64,000 bases of DNA from Faecalibacterium sp. HTF-F (GTDB lineage Bacteria; Bacillota; Clostridia; Oscillospirales; Ruminococcaceae): positions 1-64,000 of the forward strand of contig NZ_CP094473.1 of the NCBI RefSeq assembly GCF_023347535.1, in the 5' to 3' direction. Positions 51,589 to 59,543 of this stretch are shown in pieces. Both the position numbers and the translations under genes were made by a program. The notes beneath the pieces were generated by a model. That model had not been told where the DNA came from, did not search any database, and was given only the letters and a program-made list of their open reading frames with translations. How positions within the stretch are numbered: position 1 is the first letter of the stretch; each line of letters starts with the position of its first letter.

Positions 51589-52365
51589 ATGAGCGTGTTG
51601 TTTACGGTGCTTGTCACCTTTTTTGCCGGCATGGGGGCCGGCCTTGGCACCGGCTTTGCCGGTATGAGCGCGGCGGCGGTCATCAGCCCCATGCTCATCA
51701 CCTTCCTGCATATGGACCCCTATATGGCGGTGGGCATTGCCCTGTCATCGGATGTGCTGGCCAGCGCCGTTTCGGCCTATACCTACCACAAAAACAAGAA
51801 TCTGGATCTCAAAAACGGCCTGATCATGATGGCCAGCGTGCTGGTGTTCACGGTGGTGGGCAGCTGGGTGGCCAGCAGAGTGCCCTCTGCCACCATGGGC
51901 GGCTTCTCGGTGTTCATGACCTTCCTGCTGGGCGTCAAGTTTATTGTGCGCCCGGTAATGACCACCAAGGAAGCCATGCAGGGCGTCAGCGCAAAAAAGC
52001 GTGCGGTCCAGTCGGTGGTGTGCGGAATGCTCATCGGTTTCATCTGCGGCTTTATCGGCGCGGGCGGCGGCATGATGATGCTGCTCATCCTCACCAGCGT
52101 GCTGGGCTACGAGCTGAAGACCGCCGTGGGCACCAGCGTGTTCATCATGACCTTCACCGCCCTGACCGGTGCGGTCTCCCACTTCATGATCGGCGGCACG
52201 CCCGACTGGCTGGTGTGGATCCTGTGCGTGGTGTTCACTCTGCTGTGGGCACGCATTGCGGCCGTGTTTGCCAATAAGGCTGAGCCTAAGACCCTGAACC
52301 GCGCCACCGGCGTCGTGCTGGTGGTGCTGGGTGTGGTCATCATGGGCTTTAACCTGCTGACCTGA
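51589..52365 (+). CDS. TauE/SafE-family membrane exporter
   Basis: A 258-residue membrane protein with about eight hydrophobic segments in two repeated halves. The glycine-rich starts GAGLGTGFAGMSAAAVISPM and GFIGAGGGMMMLLILT are hallmarks of the TauE/SafE (DUF81) family, implicated in export of sulfite, sulfoacetate and other small organic anions. Its ATG lies one base after the marR stop, so it is the regulated partner. The substrate is unknown. Confidence 0.92.
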   Translation: MSVLFTVLVTFFAGMGAGLGTGFAGMSAAAVISPMLITFLHMDPYMAVGIALSSDVLASAVSAYTYHKNKNLDLKNGLIMMASVLVFTVVGSWVASRVPSATMGGFSVFMTFLLGVKFIVRPVMTTKEAMQGVSAKKRAVQSVVCGMLIGFICGFIGAGGGMMMLLILTSVLGYELKTAVGTSVFIMTFTALTGAVSHFMIGGTPDWLVWILCVVFTLLWARIAAVFANKAEPKTLNRATGVVLVVLGVVIMGFNLLT

Positions 52366-52370
52366 AAAAC

Positions 52371-52519
52371 TCCTCCAGTCGCCTACGGCGACAGCCCCCT
52401 CAAAGAGGGAGCCTTTCGCGTTGGAAAAGCTTCCGGCTCAGGTGTAAAACTTTCGGTTTCGCCAGAGCCTCCCTCATTGAGGGAGGTGGCAAACCCGTAG
52501 GGTTTGACGGAAGGAGTTC
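52371..52519. repeat. Palindromic intergenic repeat, copy k
   Basis: CCAGTCGCC..GGCGAC, CCCTCaaaGAGGGAG and CCTCCCTcattGAGGGAGG hairpins; the ends are degenerate (TCCTCCAGTC, GACGGAAGGAG). Confidence 0.7.
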
Positions 52520-52540
52520 GTCCTGACCAGCAAATGCTGT

Positions 52541-52672
52541 TTCCCTCCACGACCTTTCCCGTGAAAACGCAATGCCGGGCGGTCCGCAGACCGCCCGGCA
52601 TTGCTCTATTATAAATGATTTTTCCACTGAATATGCGCAGAGCGAAGCGGCGCGCATTCCAGATCGTCAGCG
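52541..52672. repeat. Hairpin-bearing repeat, inverted copy of the 44257 terminator unit
   Basis: CTCCACGACCTTTCCCGTGAAAA, then the 15-bp AATGCCGGGCGGTC hairpin (52571-52605), TATTATAAAT and TTTTTCCACTGAATATGC. The reverse complement of the middle part equals 44249-44310. On the minus strand it can terminate trigger-factor transcription. Confidence 0.7.
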
Positions 52673-52673
52673 C

Positions 52674-53981
52674 TTACTGGTTCTCTGCCTTGTCCTCGAT
52701 GGTGGAGTGCTCGATCACCCAGTCAGCAGCCTTGCGGATGCCCTCGTTGCGGCGCATGGCAGGGATGTTGGAGTTGGCCTTGACCTCGTCCAGCGTCTTT
52801 TTGGAGCGCTCTGCACGGTCGGCCAGCGTCTTTTCGATCTCTTCCTCGGTGGGCAGCAGGTTCTCCTGCTGTGCGATCTGCAGCAGAGCCATGTGCACGC
52901 GGGAGGTCTTTTCGGCAGAAGAACGGACCTTGGCGGTAAAGCTCTCGCGGGTCTCGTGGATCTGGCTCAGGTAGCGGTCCAGACTCAGGCGCTGCATCTG
53001 CAGCTGCTGCTGGATCTGCTCCATCTGCTGCTGGTAAGTGGTCTCCACCAGCACGCTGGGCAGTTCGCCCTCGGAAGCATCGGCCAGCTGGGTCAGGATC
53101 TGATCCTTGGCGCGGTTCAGCGCGGCGGCATGCTTGCCGTCGTGCAGCTGCTGGCGGATCTGCGCACGCAGCTGGTCCATGGTGTCCAGATTGGCCACCT
53201 TCTTGGCAAAATCGCTGTTCAGGGCAGGGATCTGGCGCACGCAGACGTCGATCAGCTTGACCTTGAATACCACCGGCTTGCCGGCCAGATCCTTTGCGTG
53301 GTAGCGGTTGGGGAAGGTGACAAAAATCTCGAACTCCTCGCCTGCCTTGTGGCCCAGAATGCCCTCCTCAAAGCCGGGGATCATGCGGCCGCTGCCCAGC
53401 TGAACGGCCTGATTCTGTGCGGTGCCGCCCTGGAAAGGCTTGCCCTCCAGCAGGCCCTCGTAATCGATATGTACGATGTTGCCCTTCACGGCAGGGCCCT
53501 TGTGAGGCACCAGCTCTGCGGCAGCTGCGCGGTGACGCTCCAGCACATTGTCGATCTCCTTGTCGGACACCTCAGGGGTAACGCACTCAGACACAAAACC
53601 GGTGGTCTTGGTCAGATTCAGTTCAGGCTGCAGAGCAACCGTGGCAGTGGCCACAAAGCCCTCGTCCTTTTTCACGCTCACCAGATCGTATACGGGATCG
53701 GCAACAGCCACAAAGCCGTGCTCTGCCATCGCAGCATCGTACAGTGCGGGCACGTCCTTGTCCATCAGATCGTTGATGGCGTCGTACCAGAAGGTGTGTT
53801 CGCCGCGATCGGCTTCGATCTGTGCACGGTCAGCTTCGCCCTTTTTGAAGCCCCGGATCGTATAAGAGGCGCGGGTGCGCTCATAAACGGCATTGGATGC
53901 AGCTTCCAGCTCTTCCGGGCTGGCGCTGAAGGTCATTTTGCAGACACTCTTTTCAGGAGTTTCCACGCTTACCAGTTTCAT
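52674..53981 (-). CDS. tig: Trigger factor
   Basis: Trigger factor is the ribosome-bound chaperone that meets nascent chains at the exit tunnel. The 435-residue product has an N-terminal ribosome-binding domain whose loop reads TIRGFKKGEADR (the usual GFRxGKxP is altered), an FKBP-type PPIase domain (about 155-240; HIDYEGLLEGKPFQGG, GSGRMIPGFEEGILG) and a C-terminal helical cradle. The ATG at 53981 follows GGAGGGTAGATCC; the upstream in-frame extension is rejected. It is followed by the repeated hairpin. Confidence 0.95.
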   Translation of the reverse strand: MKLVSVETPEKSVCKMTFSASPEELEAASNAVYERTRASYTIRGFKKGEADRAQIEADRGEHTFWYDAINDLMDKDVPALYDAAMAEHGFVAVADPVYDLVSVKKDEGFVATATVALQPELNLTKTTGFVSECVTPEVSDKEIDNVLERHRAAAAELVPHKGPAVKGNIVHIDYEGLLEGKPFQGGTAQNQAVQLGSGRMIPGFEEGILGHKAGEEFEIFVTFPNRYHAKDLAGKPVVFKVKLIDVCVRQIPALNSDFAKKVANLDTMDQLRAQIRQQLHDGKHAAALNRAKDQILTQLADASEGELPSVLVETTYQQQMEQIQQQLQMQRLSLDRYLSQIHETRESFTAKVRSSAEKTSRVHMALLQIAQQENLLPTEEEIEKTLADRAERSKKTLDEVKANSNIPAMRRNEGIRKAADWVIEHSTIEDKAENQ

Positions 53982-54102
53982 AGGATCTACCCTCCGTGGT
54001 GTCTCGCTGCAGAGAAAACCCGGCGGCCCGGCGCCCGATCGACGCCCGCCGCAAAGCTCCTGTACCCCTGCATGGACACAGATTAAAACATATAGTAAGG
54101 TT

Positions 54103-54111
54103 ATTATAACA
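54103..54111 (-). promoter_or_regulatory. Trigger factor promoter (extended -10)
   Basis: Minus strand TGT-TATAAT (54111-54103); the -35 is poor. It leaves a ~110-base leader. Confidence 0.55.
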
Positions 54112-54395
54112 CAAGAATGACAAAAGCGATACAAGAAAAATCATAAAAAATGCTGGTTTTGCGCTTTGAACGGCTTTTTGCCGGAAAAAGTGCGCAGACC
54201 CTGCGGGCGCAAAGCGTCTGCCGCAGGATGCCCATATAAGAGGAACAGCGCAAAAATGCCGAAACGGAGCCCTGCTGTGCAGGCGGCGGGCAGAAAGCGC
54301 GGCGATGGACGCAAAAGGAAGCCTGTGAAAAACGCCGTGCACACGCGTAAAAAACGAGTACGGTCAAAAAGAATAAAAATAATTGCAAAAAGGTG

Positions 54396-54424
54396 TTGAC
54401 AAAACCATGGCTGAGTGATAAAAT
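54396..54424 (+). promoter_or_regulatory. tRNA-Arg promoter
   Basis: TTGACA (54396-54401), 17 bases, TAAAAT (54419-54424), 25 bases before the tRNA. Confidence 0.85.
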
Positions 54425-54449
54425 ACATCTTGTTCCGGACGGAACGTAT

Positions 54450-54526
54450 GCGTTGGTAGCTCAGCTGGATAGAGTGACTGACTACGAATCAGTAGGCCGG
54501 GGGTTCGAGTCCCTTCCATCGCACCA
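54450..54526 (+). tRNA. tRNA-Arg (anticodon ACG)
   Basis: A full cloverleaf: D stem GCTC/GAGT, anticodon stem ACTGA/TCAGT around CTACGAA (anticodon ACG, read as ICG), five-base variable loop, T stem GGGGG/CCCTT around TTCGAGT, and encoded CCA. The acceptor stem GCGTTGG/CCATCGC has a T-T mismatch at the fourth pair. Confidence 0.95.
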
Positions 54527-54570
54527 AGAAAAACCAGTACACGTTGTGTGCTGGTTTTTCTTTTTTTGTT
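54527..54570 (+). terminator. tRNA-Arg terminator
   Basis: AAGAAAAACCAGtACAC / GTGTgCTGGTTTTTCTT stem with a long T-run. Confidence 0.9.
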
Positions 54571-54573
54571 TGC

Positions 54574-54593
54574 GCGATGGAAGGGGCTCGAAC
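54574..54593 (-). repeat. Inverted copy of the tRNA-Arg 3' end
   Basis: GCGATGGAAGGGGCTCGAAC is the reverse complement of tRNA positions 54504-54523 with one mismatch. Such tRNA-end copies usually mark integration events, though normally as direct repeats. Confidence 0.6.
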
Positions 54594-54776
54594 AGGGCGG
54601 CGGCGCATAGCGCTGCAAGCAATCAGCCCAGTGGGCTGTTGCTTAGCCCGCGGGTTCCAACGCGTAGGAATGTCTACTGTGGAAGCTGTAAATCGAAAGA
54701 TTTCATGGCTTTTTTGTTTTTCTGGCAGAGTCTGCACACTTTTGCACATCTCCTGCACACTTTACAAAAAAGCCAT
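54594..54776. repeat. Dispersed repeat shared with 63722-64000, with TGCACA iterons
   Basis: It shares GGCGCATAGC...GCAAGCAATCAGCCCAGTG and GCTTAGCCCGCGGGTTCCAA...AAATCGAAAGATTTCATGGC with the window's end. It then has a 16-bp perfect inverted repeat (TTCATGGCTTTTTTGT) around three TGCACA(C/T) repeats spaced 10-11 bases apart. These look like recombinase arm sites. Confidence 0.6.
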
Positions 54777-54826
54777 GAACTCTTTGCATCGCTTGCACAG
54801 CGTGTATTTCGCTGCACAAAAATTAA

Positions 54827-54920
54827 GCTTGTCGGGGCGAGGCCCCTCCATCTTGCTTACGCAAGACCGCTTTGTTGCTTAAAAGCCCCACTGGGGCTTT
54901 CATTGCTTCGCAAACGCAAA
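54827..54920. repeat. Left ~93-bp terminal inverted repeat of a decayed element
   Basis: It starts AGCTTGTCGGGGCGAGGCCC and runs to TTGCTTCGCAAACGCAAA. The reverse complement is found at 55677-55769 with a handful of mismatches. Confidence 0.75.
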
Positions 54921-54923
54921 TTT

Positions 54924-55432
54924 TTACGCGAAGAGTACCCGCGTCAGCTCGCGGCGCTCCTCTGCGTCCATCTGCCGGATGGCTTCAAGGATCATTTTAC
55001 CCGTGATTTTTGTTGCCACCGGCGTTTTGTTTTCCGGGGGTTCCTGCGGCTTTGCACCGGCCACATCCTGCGTGTAGAAGTCGGCTTCGATCTTCTCAAA
55101 CTCCGGGTGCTCCGCCCTCCACATACGGTACCACTTGGTCAGAACGTCCGGGGCAATGGGTAAGCCTCTGGTAAGCGGAACAGCTGACCGCAGTTGCTGT
55201 ACTTTTCCGGGGCGCTCTGCTCGTCCTGCTTCATCTTTTCCAGCCATGCCAGAAGCTCCTCTTTCAAGGGCTTGGTCATGTACAGGATGCGGTTGGACCT
55301 TTTGGTCTTAGTCCGCTTGAGGATCAGCGAGGATTTGCTTCCCTCCCGTCTGTCCGGGAAGGTGTGGTAGATCTGGGTAGGGTCGATCTTGGACAAGGCG
55401 ACCTTGTCGGCACGCTGCAGGGCTTTGTTCAC
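54924..55432 (-). pseudogene. Tyrosine recombinase (integrase) remnant
   Basis: Two frames together resemble the middle of a phage/ICE integrase. The upstream frame has ALQRADKVALSKIDPTQIYHTF, SSLILKRTKTKRSNRILYMT and PEKYSNCGQLFRLPEAYPL. The downstream frame continues with GLPIAPDVLTKWYRMWRAEHPEFEKI. A frameshift lies near 55160-55185. The part that should hold the catalytic HxLRH block is missing: after EFEKI the frame goes directly to EADFYTQDVAG and a C-terminal tail ending RRELTRVLFA. The N-terminal half is gone too. It cannot be active. Confidence 0.7.
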
Positions 55433-55557
55433 CGAGATGCGATCCGCAGTTTTTCTTCTGCGGTCACTCTGACCTTGATGATGTGTGTCTTTCGTTTTCG
55501 CGGCGTGTCATTGCGGTTCTTCTTTGCGTGTACGTTCGGACTTTTCATTTCAGCCAT
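55429..55557 (-). pseudogene. Truncated mobilisation (MobC-like) gene start
   Basis: A 42-residue frame with an excellent ribosome-binding site (AGGAGGTCGAAT) begins MAEMKSPNVHAKKNRNDTPR and reaches HIIKVRVTAEEKLRIASR, the opening of relaxosome-accessory or ribbon-helix-helix proteins. It then stops where the integrase remnant begins, so a deletion seems to have fused the start of one gene to the middle of another. Confidence 0.55.
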
Positions 55558-55676
55558 ATTCGACCTCCTGTGAAAATGATAAATGCCCGCTCCGGGATGG
55601 AGAGGGCTATGTAATGCGACACGCCGCTTTTGCGCTGAAACCAGCGCAACGCTGGAGCAGGGTTTGGGGAAGGGCC

Positions 55677-55769
55677 ACGTTTGCGTAGCAATGAAAGCCC
55701 CAGTAGGGCTTTTAAGCGGCAGAGCGGTCTTGCGCAAGCAAGATGGAGGGGCATTGCCCCGACAAGCTC
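55677..55769. repeat. Right ~93-bp terminal inverted repeat of the decayed element
   Basis: ACGTTTGCGTAGCAATGAAA ... GCCCCGACAAGCT, the inverted partner of 54827-54920. The remaining bases to 56006 hold no gene. Confidence 0.75.
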
Positions 55770-56006
55770 GGTGGGATTTGCGATAAAGGGTATCAGGGAT
55801 TTGCGGAGCGCGTCAAGATGGTTTTGCAAGTTTTATTGCAGTAAAGCGGTGATAGCAGGACTTATATTCTGGGGAATTTGATGGAAACCGGTGCTTGTAT
55901 GCACGGTTTTACCGCAGCAGTGTCGAGGAGGGCACGAACAGTGTCGAAAGCACGGGATTTAATTACCAAAAAGACTGTCACAATGAAATAAAAACTATGC
56001 AGGGTG

Positions 56007-56028
56007 TATACTGCAAGCACAAGGAGGG
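56007..56028 (+). promoter_or_regulatory. PTS operon promoter -10 and ribosome-binding site
   Basis: TATACT (56007-56012) with a poor -35, and AAGGAGGG (56021-56028). No sigma-54 signature (GG-N10-GC) was found in the preceding 250 bases. An ACCGGTGC...GCACGGT inverted repeat lies near 55890. Confidence 0.45.
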
Positions 56029-56034
56029 ATGCAT

Positions 56035-56430
56035 ATGAGAACTGTAATCCTAGCGTCACACGGACATTTGGCATCCGGCATGAAGAACACGGTGGAGATG
56101 ATCCTGGGAGAACAGGAGGCGCTCAAGGCGTTCGATGCCTACACAACGCCGGAGTGCAATGTCCATGACACACTGGAGGCGATGCTCCGTCAGGCAGACG
56201 GAGAATGCGTCATCGTTACGGATGTGCTGGGTGGCAGCGTGAATAAGGAAGCTGTCGTCTTTGCGGCACGGCCGGGTGTACGCGTGATCACCGGAATGAA
56301 TTTGACGCTGGTCGCAACTCTGCTGACCGAGGAGGAGCTGCCGCTGGACGAGCTGGTAAAAACCGGCATCGCAGAGGCACAGGCTTCCATTCAGCAGCCG
56401 GAGTTCGTCAGTGAAGAAGAAGATTTCTGA
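56035..56430 (+). CDS. PTS mannose/fructose/sorbose-family IIA component
   Basis: The 131-residue IIA protein accepts phosphate from HPr on a histidine and passes it to IIB. The N-terminal VILASHGHLASGMKNTVEMI holds the phosphorylation site (His9), and VIVTDVLGGSVNKEAV is the second family block. Two ATGs lie close together; the one at 56035 is placed best behind AAGGAGGG. It opens a six-gene unit: IIA, IIB, IIC, IID, serine hydrolase, regulator. Confidence 0.93.
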   Translation: MRTVILASHGHLASGMKNTVEMILGEQEALKAFDAYTTPECNVHDTLEAMLRQADGECVIVTDVLGGSVNKEAVVFAARPGVRVITGMNLTLVATLLTEEELPLDELVKTGIAEAQASIQQPEFVSEEEDF

Positions 56431-56447
56431 TAAGGAGGAAAAATTTT

Positions 56448-56909
56448 ATGATCCAACTGCTGCGCGTCGACCATCGTCTGCTGCATGGTCAGGTGGTTTT
56501 CAGCTGGTGTGGCCAGCTGAACCCCAACTGCATCCTGATCGCAAACGATGCTGCCGCTACCGATGATGTGCGCAAGGCTGCGCTGCGTCTGGGCAAGCCC
56601 AACAATGCCAAACTCGTCATCAAGACGGTGGAGGATTCCATTGCCGCCATCAATGAAGGCAAGACCGACAAGTACAGCCTGATGATCGTGACCGGCAATG
56701 TCAAGGATGCGGTGCGTCTGGCGCGGGAGACCACCCAGATCAAGAGCATCAACCTGGGCGGCACAAAGTCTGCGCCGGATCGCCACGCACTGTCCCCCAT
56801 GGTCTATGTATCGGACGAAGAGGAAAAGCTGCTGCACGAGGCCGCCGCGGAGGGCATTGAGGTGTTCATCCAGGCAGTGCCCAGTGATGCCAAGAAGATA
56901 TTGACCTGA
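56448..56909 (+). CDS. PTS mannose/fructose/sorbose-family IIB component
   Basis: A 153-residue cytosolic IIB protein. The start IQLLRVDHRLLHGQVVFSW is the IIB-Man signature, with the phosphorylated His13 in LLHGQV. It hands phosphate to the sugar held by the IIC-IID channel. It lies 17 bases after IIA, with TAAGGAGGAAAAATTTT before the ATG. The sugar cannot be read from IIB; related systems take mannose, fructose, sorbose, N-acetylgalactosamine or glycated amino acids. Confidence 0.93.
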   Translation: MIQLLRVDHRLLHGQVVFSWCGQLNPNCILIANDAAATDDVRKAALRLGKPNNAKLVIKTVEDSIAAINEGKTDKYSLMIVTGNVKDAVRLARETTQIKSINLGGTKSAPDRHALSPMVYVSDEEEKLLHEAAAEGIEVFIQAVPSDAKKILT

Positions 56910-56935
56910 TCCATCGAGAACAGGAGGAGAACAAC

Positions 56936-57709
56936 ATGCTTGTAAAGACATTATTGATCGCACTGGTTTCCTTTATCGGTTTTCTGGAATGCGGCGTCGG
57001 CAACTCCATGATCCAGCGTCCCATCGTGATGGGTCCGCTGGTCGGTCTGGTGCTGGGCGATGTGAACGCGGGTCTGGCCGTGGGTGCTACGCTGGAGCTG
57101 GCCTTCATGGGCAACGTGACCATCGGCGCAGCGCTGCCGCCGGAGATTACCGCAGGCGGCATTCTGGGTACGGCGCTGGCCATTGTTTCCGGCAATGGCA
57201 CAGAGGCTGCCCTTGCACTGGCACTGCCCATTGCAACGGTGGCTCTGCTGATCAAGAACACCTACTATCTGACCGCCCGCAGCTGGTTTTTGCATAAGTC
57301 TGATAAATATGCGGCTGAAGGCAACGCCGCCGGCGTGGATGCCATGCACATGATCAGCTTCCTTTCCTACGATATCGTTATGTCTCTGGTTATCGCCATC
57401 TGCTTCTACTGCGGCAGCGACGCGGTGCAGAGCTTCCTTGCCATCATCCCTGCTTTCATCATCCGCGGCATTTCCGTGGCCGCCGGCATCCTGCCTGCAC
57501 TGGGCTTTGCCATGCTGGGTAAGATCCTCATCAGCCCCAAAGTCGCTCCGTATTTCCTGCTGGGCTTCCTGCTGGCTGCATACCTCAATGTTCCCGTGCT
57601 GGGCATCGCACTGCTGGGCGTGATCATTGTAGCTCTGATGCTGGTCAACGACCAGAACAAGCCGAACAATACTGCTGTGGTTGACGGAGGTGCTGACGAT
57701 GACTTCTAA
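56936..57709 (+). CDS. PTS mannose/fructose/sorbose-family IIC component
   Basis: A 257-residue membrane subunit with several hydrophobic segments. The family motifs are GNSMIQRPIVMGPLVGLVLGD near residue 22 and GATLELAFMGNVTIGAALPPE near 48. Together with IID it forms the sugar channel. The ATG follows AGGAGGAGAACAAC. Its end overlaps the start of IID by 11 bases, so the two subunits are translationally coupled. Confidence 0.94.
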   Translation: MLVKTLLIALVSFIGFLECGVGNSMIQRPIVMGPLVGLVLGDVNAGLAVGATLELAFMGNVTIGAALPPEITAGGILGTALAIVSGNGTEAALALALPIATVALLIKNTYYLTARSWFLHKSDKYAAEGNAAGVDAMHMISFLSYDIVMSLVIAICFYCGSDAVQSFLAIIPAFIIRGISVAAGILPALGFAMLGKILISPKVAPYFLLGFLLAAYLNVPVLGIALLGVIIVALMLVNDQNKPNNTAVVDGGADDDF

Positions 57710-58517
57710 TAACGAGAAAAAGCTGCTCACCAAGAGCGATATCAACAAGGTTTTCTGGAGATCCTTTACGGTCAATGCATCCTTTAACTACGAGCGTCAG
57801 ATGAACCAGGGTGCGCAGTATGCGCTGTCCCCTGTCCTGCAGAAGCTGTACCCGGAAAAGAAAGATCTGGCAGAGGCGCTGCAGCGTCACGCTGAGTTCT
57901 TCAACACCACGCCCATGCTCTGCCCCTTTATCTTCGGCATTGCAGCGGCCATGGAGGAGGAGAACGCCACGCAGGAGGACTTTGACCCCAACACCATCAA
58001 CTCGGTCAAGGCCGGTCTGATGGGCCCTCTGGCCGGCATCGGCGACTCGGTGTTCTGGGGCACCCTGCGTCCGCTGGCCGGCGGCATTGCCTGCTCGCTG
58101 GCACTGACGGGCAACCTGTTTGCACCGTTCCTGTTCCTGCTGCTGTTCAACATCCCCAACGTGCTGGTGCGCTACTTCGGCTGCCACTGGGGCTACAACT
58201 CCGGCATGAAGGCACTGAACCGCTTTGAGGAGCTGGGTCTGACCGAAAAGATCTTTACCGCGGCATCCATCATCGGCCTGCTGGTCATCGGCGGCATGTC
58301 GGCCTCCATGGTCAGCATCAACCCGGTCATTGCCATTGGCAGCGGCGACAGTGCCATCAAGCTGATCGATGTCATCAACGGCATCATGCCCAAGATGCTC
58401 TCTCTGTTCACCACACTGGGTGTCTACAGGCTGCTCAAGAAGGGCACGAAGCCCAACACGATCCTGCTTGGCATCATCGTGGTCAGCGTGCTGCTCACCG
58501 CCATCGGCGTTTTCTGA
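57699..58517 (+). CDS. PTS mannose/fructose/sorbose-family IID component
   Basis: A 272-residue membrane subunit typical of this PTS class only. The signature blocks are FWRSFTVNASFNYERQMNQG, FFNTTPMLCPFIFGI and GLMGPLAGIGDSVFWGTLRP, followed by hydrophobic C-terminal segments. The ATG at 57699 follows GGAGGTGCTGACG, inside the end of IIC; earlier in-frame codons at 57681 are not needed. Confidence 0.94.
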   Translation: MTSNNEKKLLTKSDINKVFWRSFTVNASFNYERQMNQGAQYALSPVLQKLYPEKKDLAEALQRHAEFFNTTPMLCPFIFGIAAAMEEENATQEDFDPNTINSVKAGLMGPLAGIGDSVFWGTLRPLAGGIACSLALTGNLFAPFLFLLLFNIPNVLVRYFGCHWGYNSGMKALNRFEELGLTEKIFTAASIIGLLVIGGMSASMVSINPVIAIGSGDSAIKLIDVINGIMPKMLSLFTTLGVYRLLKKGTKPNTILLGIIVVSVLLTAIGVF

Positions 58518-58610
58518 GCAGAACTTTTCAAGACGACAATTTTATAGTAAAATGGAAAGCGGATGGGAGCGTGGACTGACATCCGCTTTCCCACTTATCA
58601 GGAGGCTGCA

Positions 58611-59510
58611 ATGAACTGTACCGAAGAATTTATTGCTAAAATGAAGCAGAAGGATATTGTGATCAACTTTGTGCAGGCATGGCGCAATGATACGCTGGAG
58701 GAAAGCTATGCCCGTCTGGACAAGCCTACCCGCCTGCACGCGTATTCGGTAAGCAAGAGCGTCACCTCCATCGGTGTGGGCCTTGCCGTGCAGGAAGGGC
58801 TGCTGCGGCTGGACGACCCGGTGCTCAGGTTCTACCCGGAGTATGATCCCGCAGAGCTTGCGCCGAACCTGCGCCGCATGACCGTGCGGGATCTGCTGAA
58901 GATGGGCTGCGGCTCCAAGGATAAAATGTTCTTCTGGAACGATGCGCAGCGGCTGCAGTGCAGGGACTGGCAGGATTATTTCCTGCGCAATGCGTTCCCC
59001 TACGAGCCGGGCACCCGGTTCGAGTACAACAATTTCAACAGCTATATGTGCAGCTGCATCGTGGAGCGCGCTGCGGGCTGCACCCTAAAGGACTACATGA
59101 CGCCCCGCTTTTTTGATAAGCTGGGCATCGGCAACCCGGACTGGCTCACCTGCCCCATGGGACATTCTGCCGGAGCGTACGGCCTGTTTTTGAGCATTGA
59201 CGAGATGTCCCGCATCGGGCAGTTCCTGCTGCACGACGGTTGCTGGAACGGCGAGCAGCTTCTGGACCCCGCATATTTGCATGAGGCAGAAAAAAACCAG
59301 TACCCGGTCAATGCCCCCAAGCACGGCTACGGCTATTTCTTCTGGACGAACCCGGACGACGAATCCTACCGCGCAGACGGTAGGTATGGTCAGTACATCG
59401 TGGTGGTGCCCAAGAGCAATGTGGTGGTCACGGTGCAGGCGCTGGACAGTAAAAAATTCTTCGACGATGTGTGGTCGGAGCTGGTGGTGCCCTTCCTGAA
59501 CAAGGGCTGA
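58611..59510 (+). CDS. Beta-lactamase-family serine hydrolase
   Basis: A 299-residue protein of the class C beta-lactamase/esterase fold. It has the nucleophile motif SVSKSVTS (SxxK near residue 45), a YNN in FEYNNFNSY where the family has YxN, and a C-terminal YGYFFWTNPDD in place of the typical HxG. No signal peptide is visible, so it is cytosolic and not an antibiotic-resistance enzyme. Its place between PTS subunits and regulator suggests it hydrolyses the incoming phosphorylated or acylated substrate. The ATG follows TCAGGAGGCTGCA. Confidence 0.85.
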   Translation: MNCTEEFIAKMKQKDIVINFVQAWRNDTLEESYARLDKPTRLHAYSVSKSVTSIGVGLAVQEGLLRLDDPVLRFYPEYDPAELAPNLRRMTVRDLLKMGCGSKDKMFFWNDAQRLQCRDWQDYFLRNAFPYEPGTRFEYNNFNSYMCSCIVERAAGCTLKDYMTPRFFDKLGIGNPDWLTCPMGHSAGAYGLFLSIDEMSRIGQFLLHDGCWNGEQLLDPAYLHEAEKNQYPVNAPKHGYGYFFWTNPDDESYRADGRYGQYIVVVPKSNVVVTVQALDSKKFFDDVWSELVVPFLNKG

Positions 59511-59543
59511 CCGGATGAAAAAACAACAGGAGCAAAGGTGACA

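Noticed and set aside
54489..54758. Minus-strand protein frame over tRNA-Arg ending in KGLEPPAY
   Set aside because: The reading is the reverse complement of the tRNA and its terminator, a common annotation artefact.
55780..56034. Sigma-54 promoter for the PTS operon
   Set aside because: Several GG...GC pairs were checked, but none has the required 10-base spacing with TTGC context.
58611..59510. Antibiotic-resistance beta-lactamase
   Set aside because: No signal peptide, altered third motif, and operon context with a sugar PTS; a metabolic hydrolase fits better.
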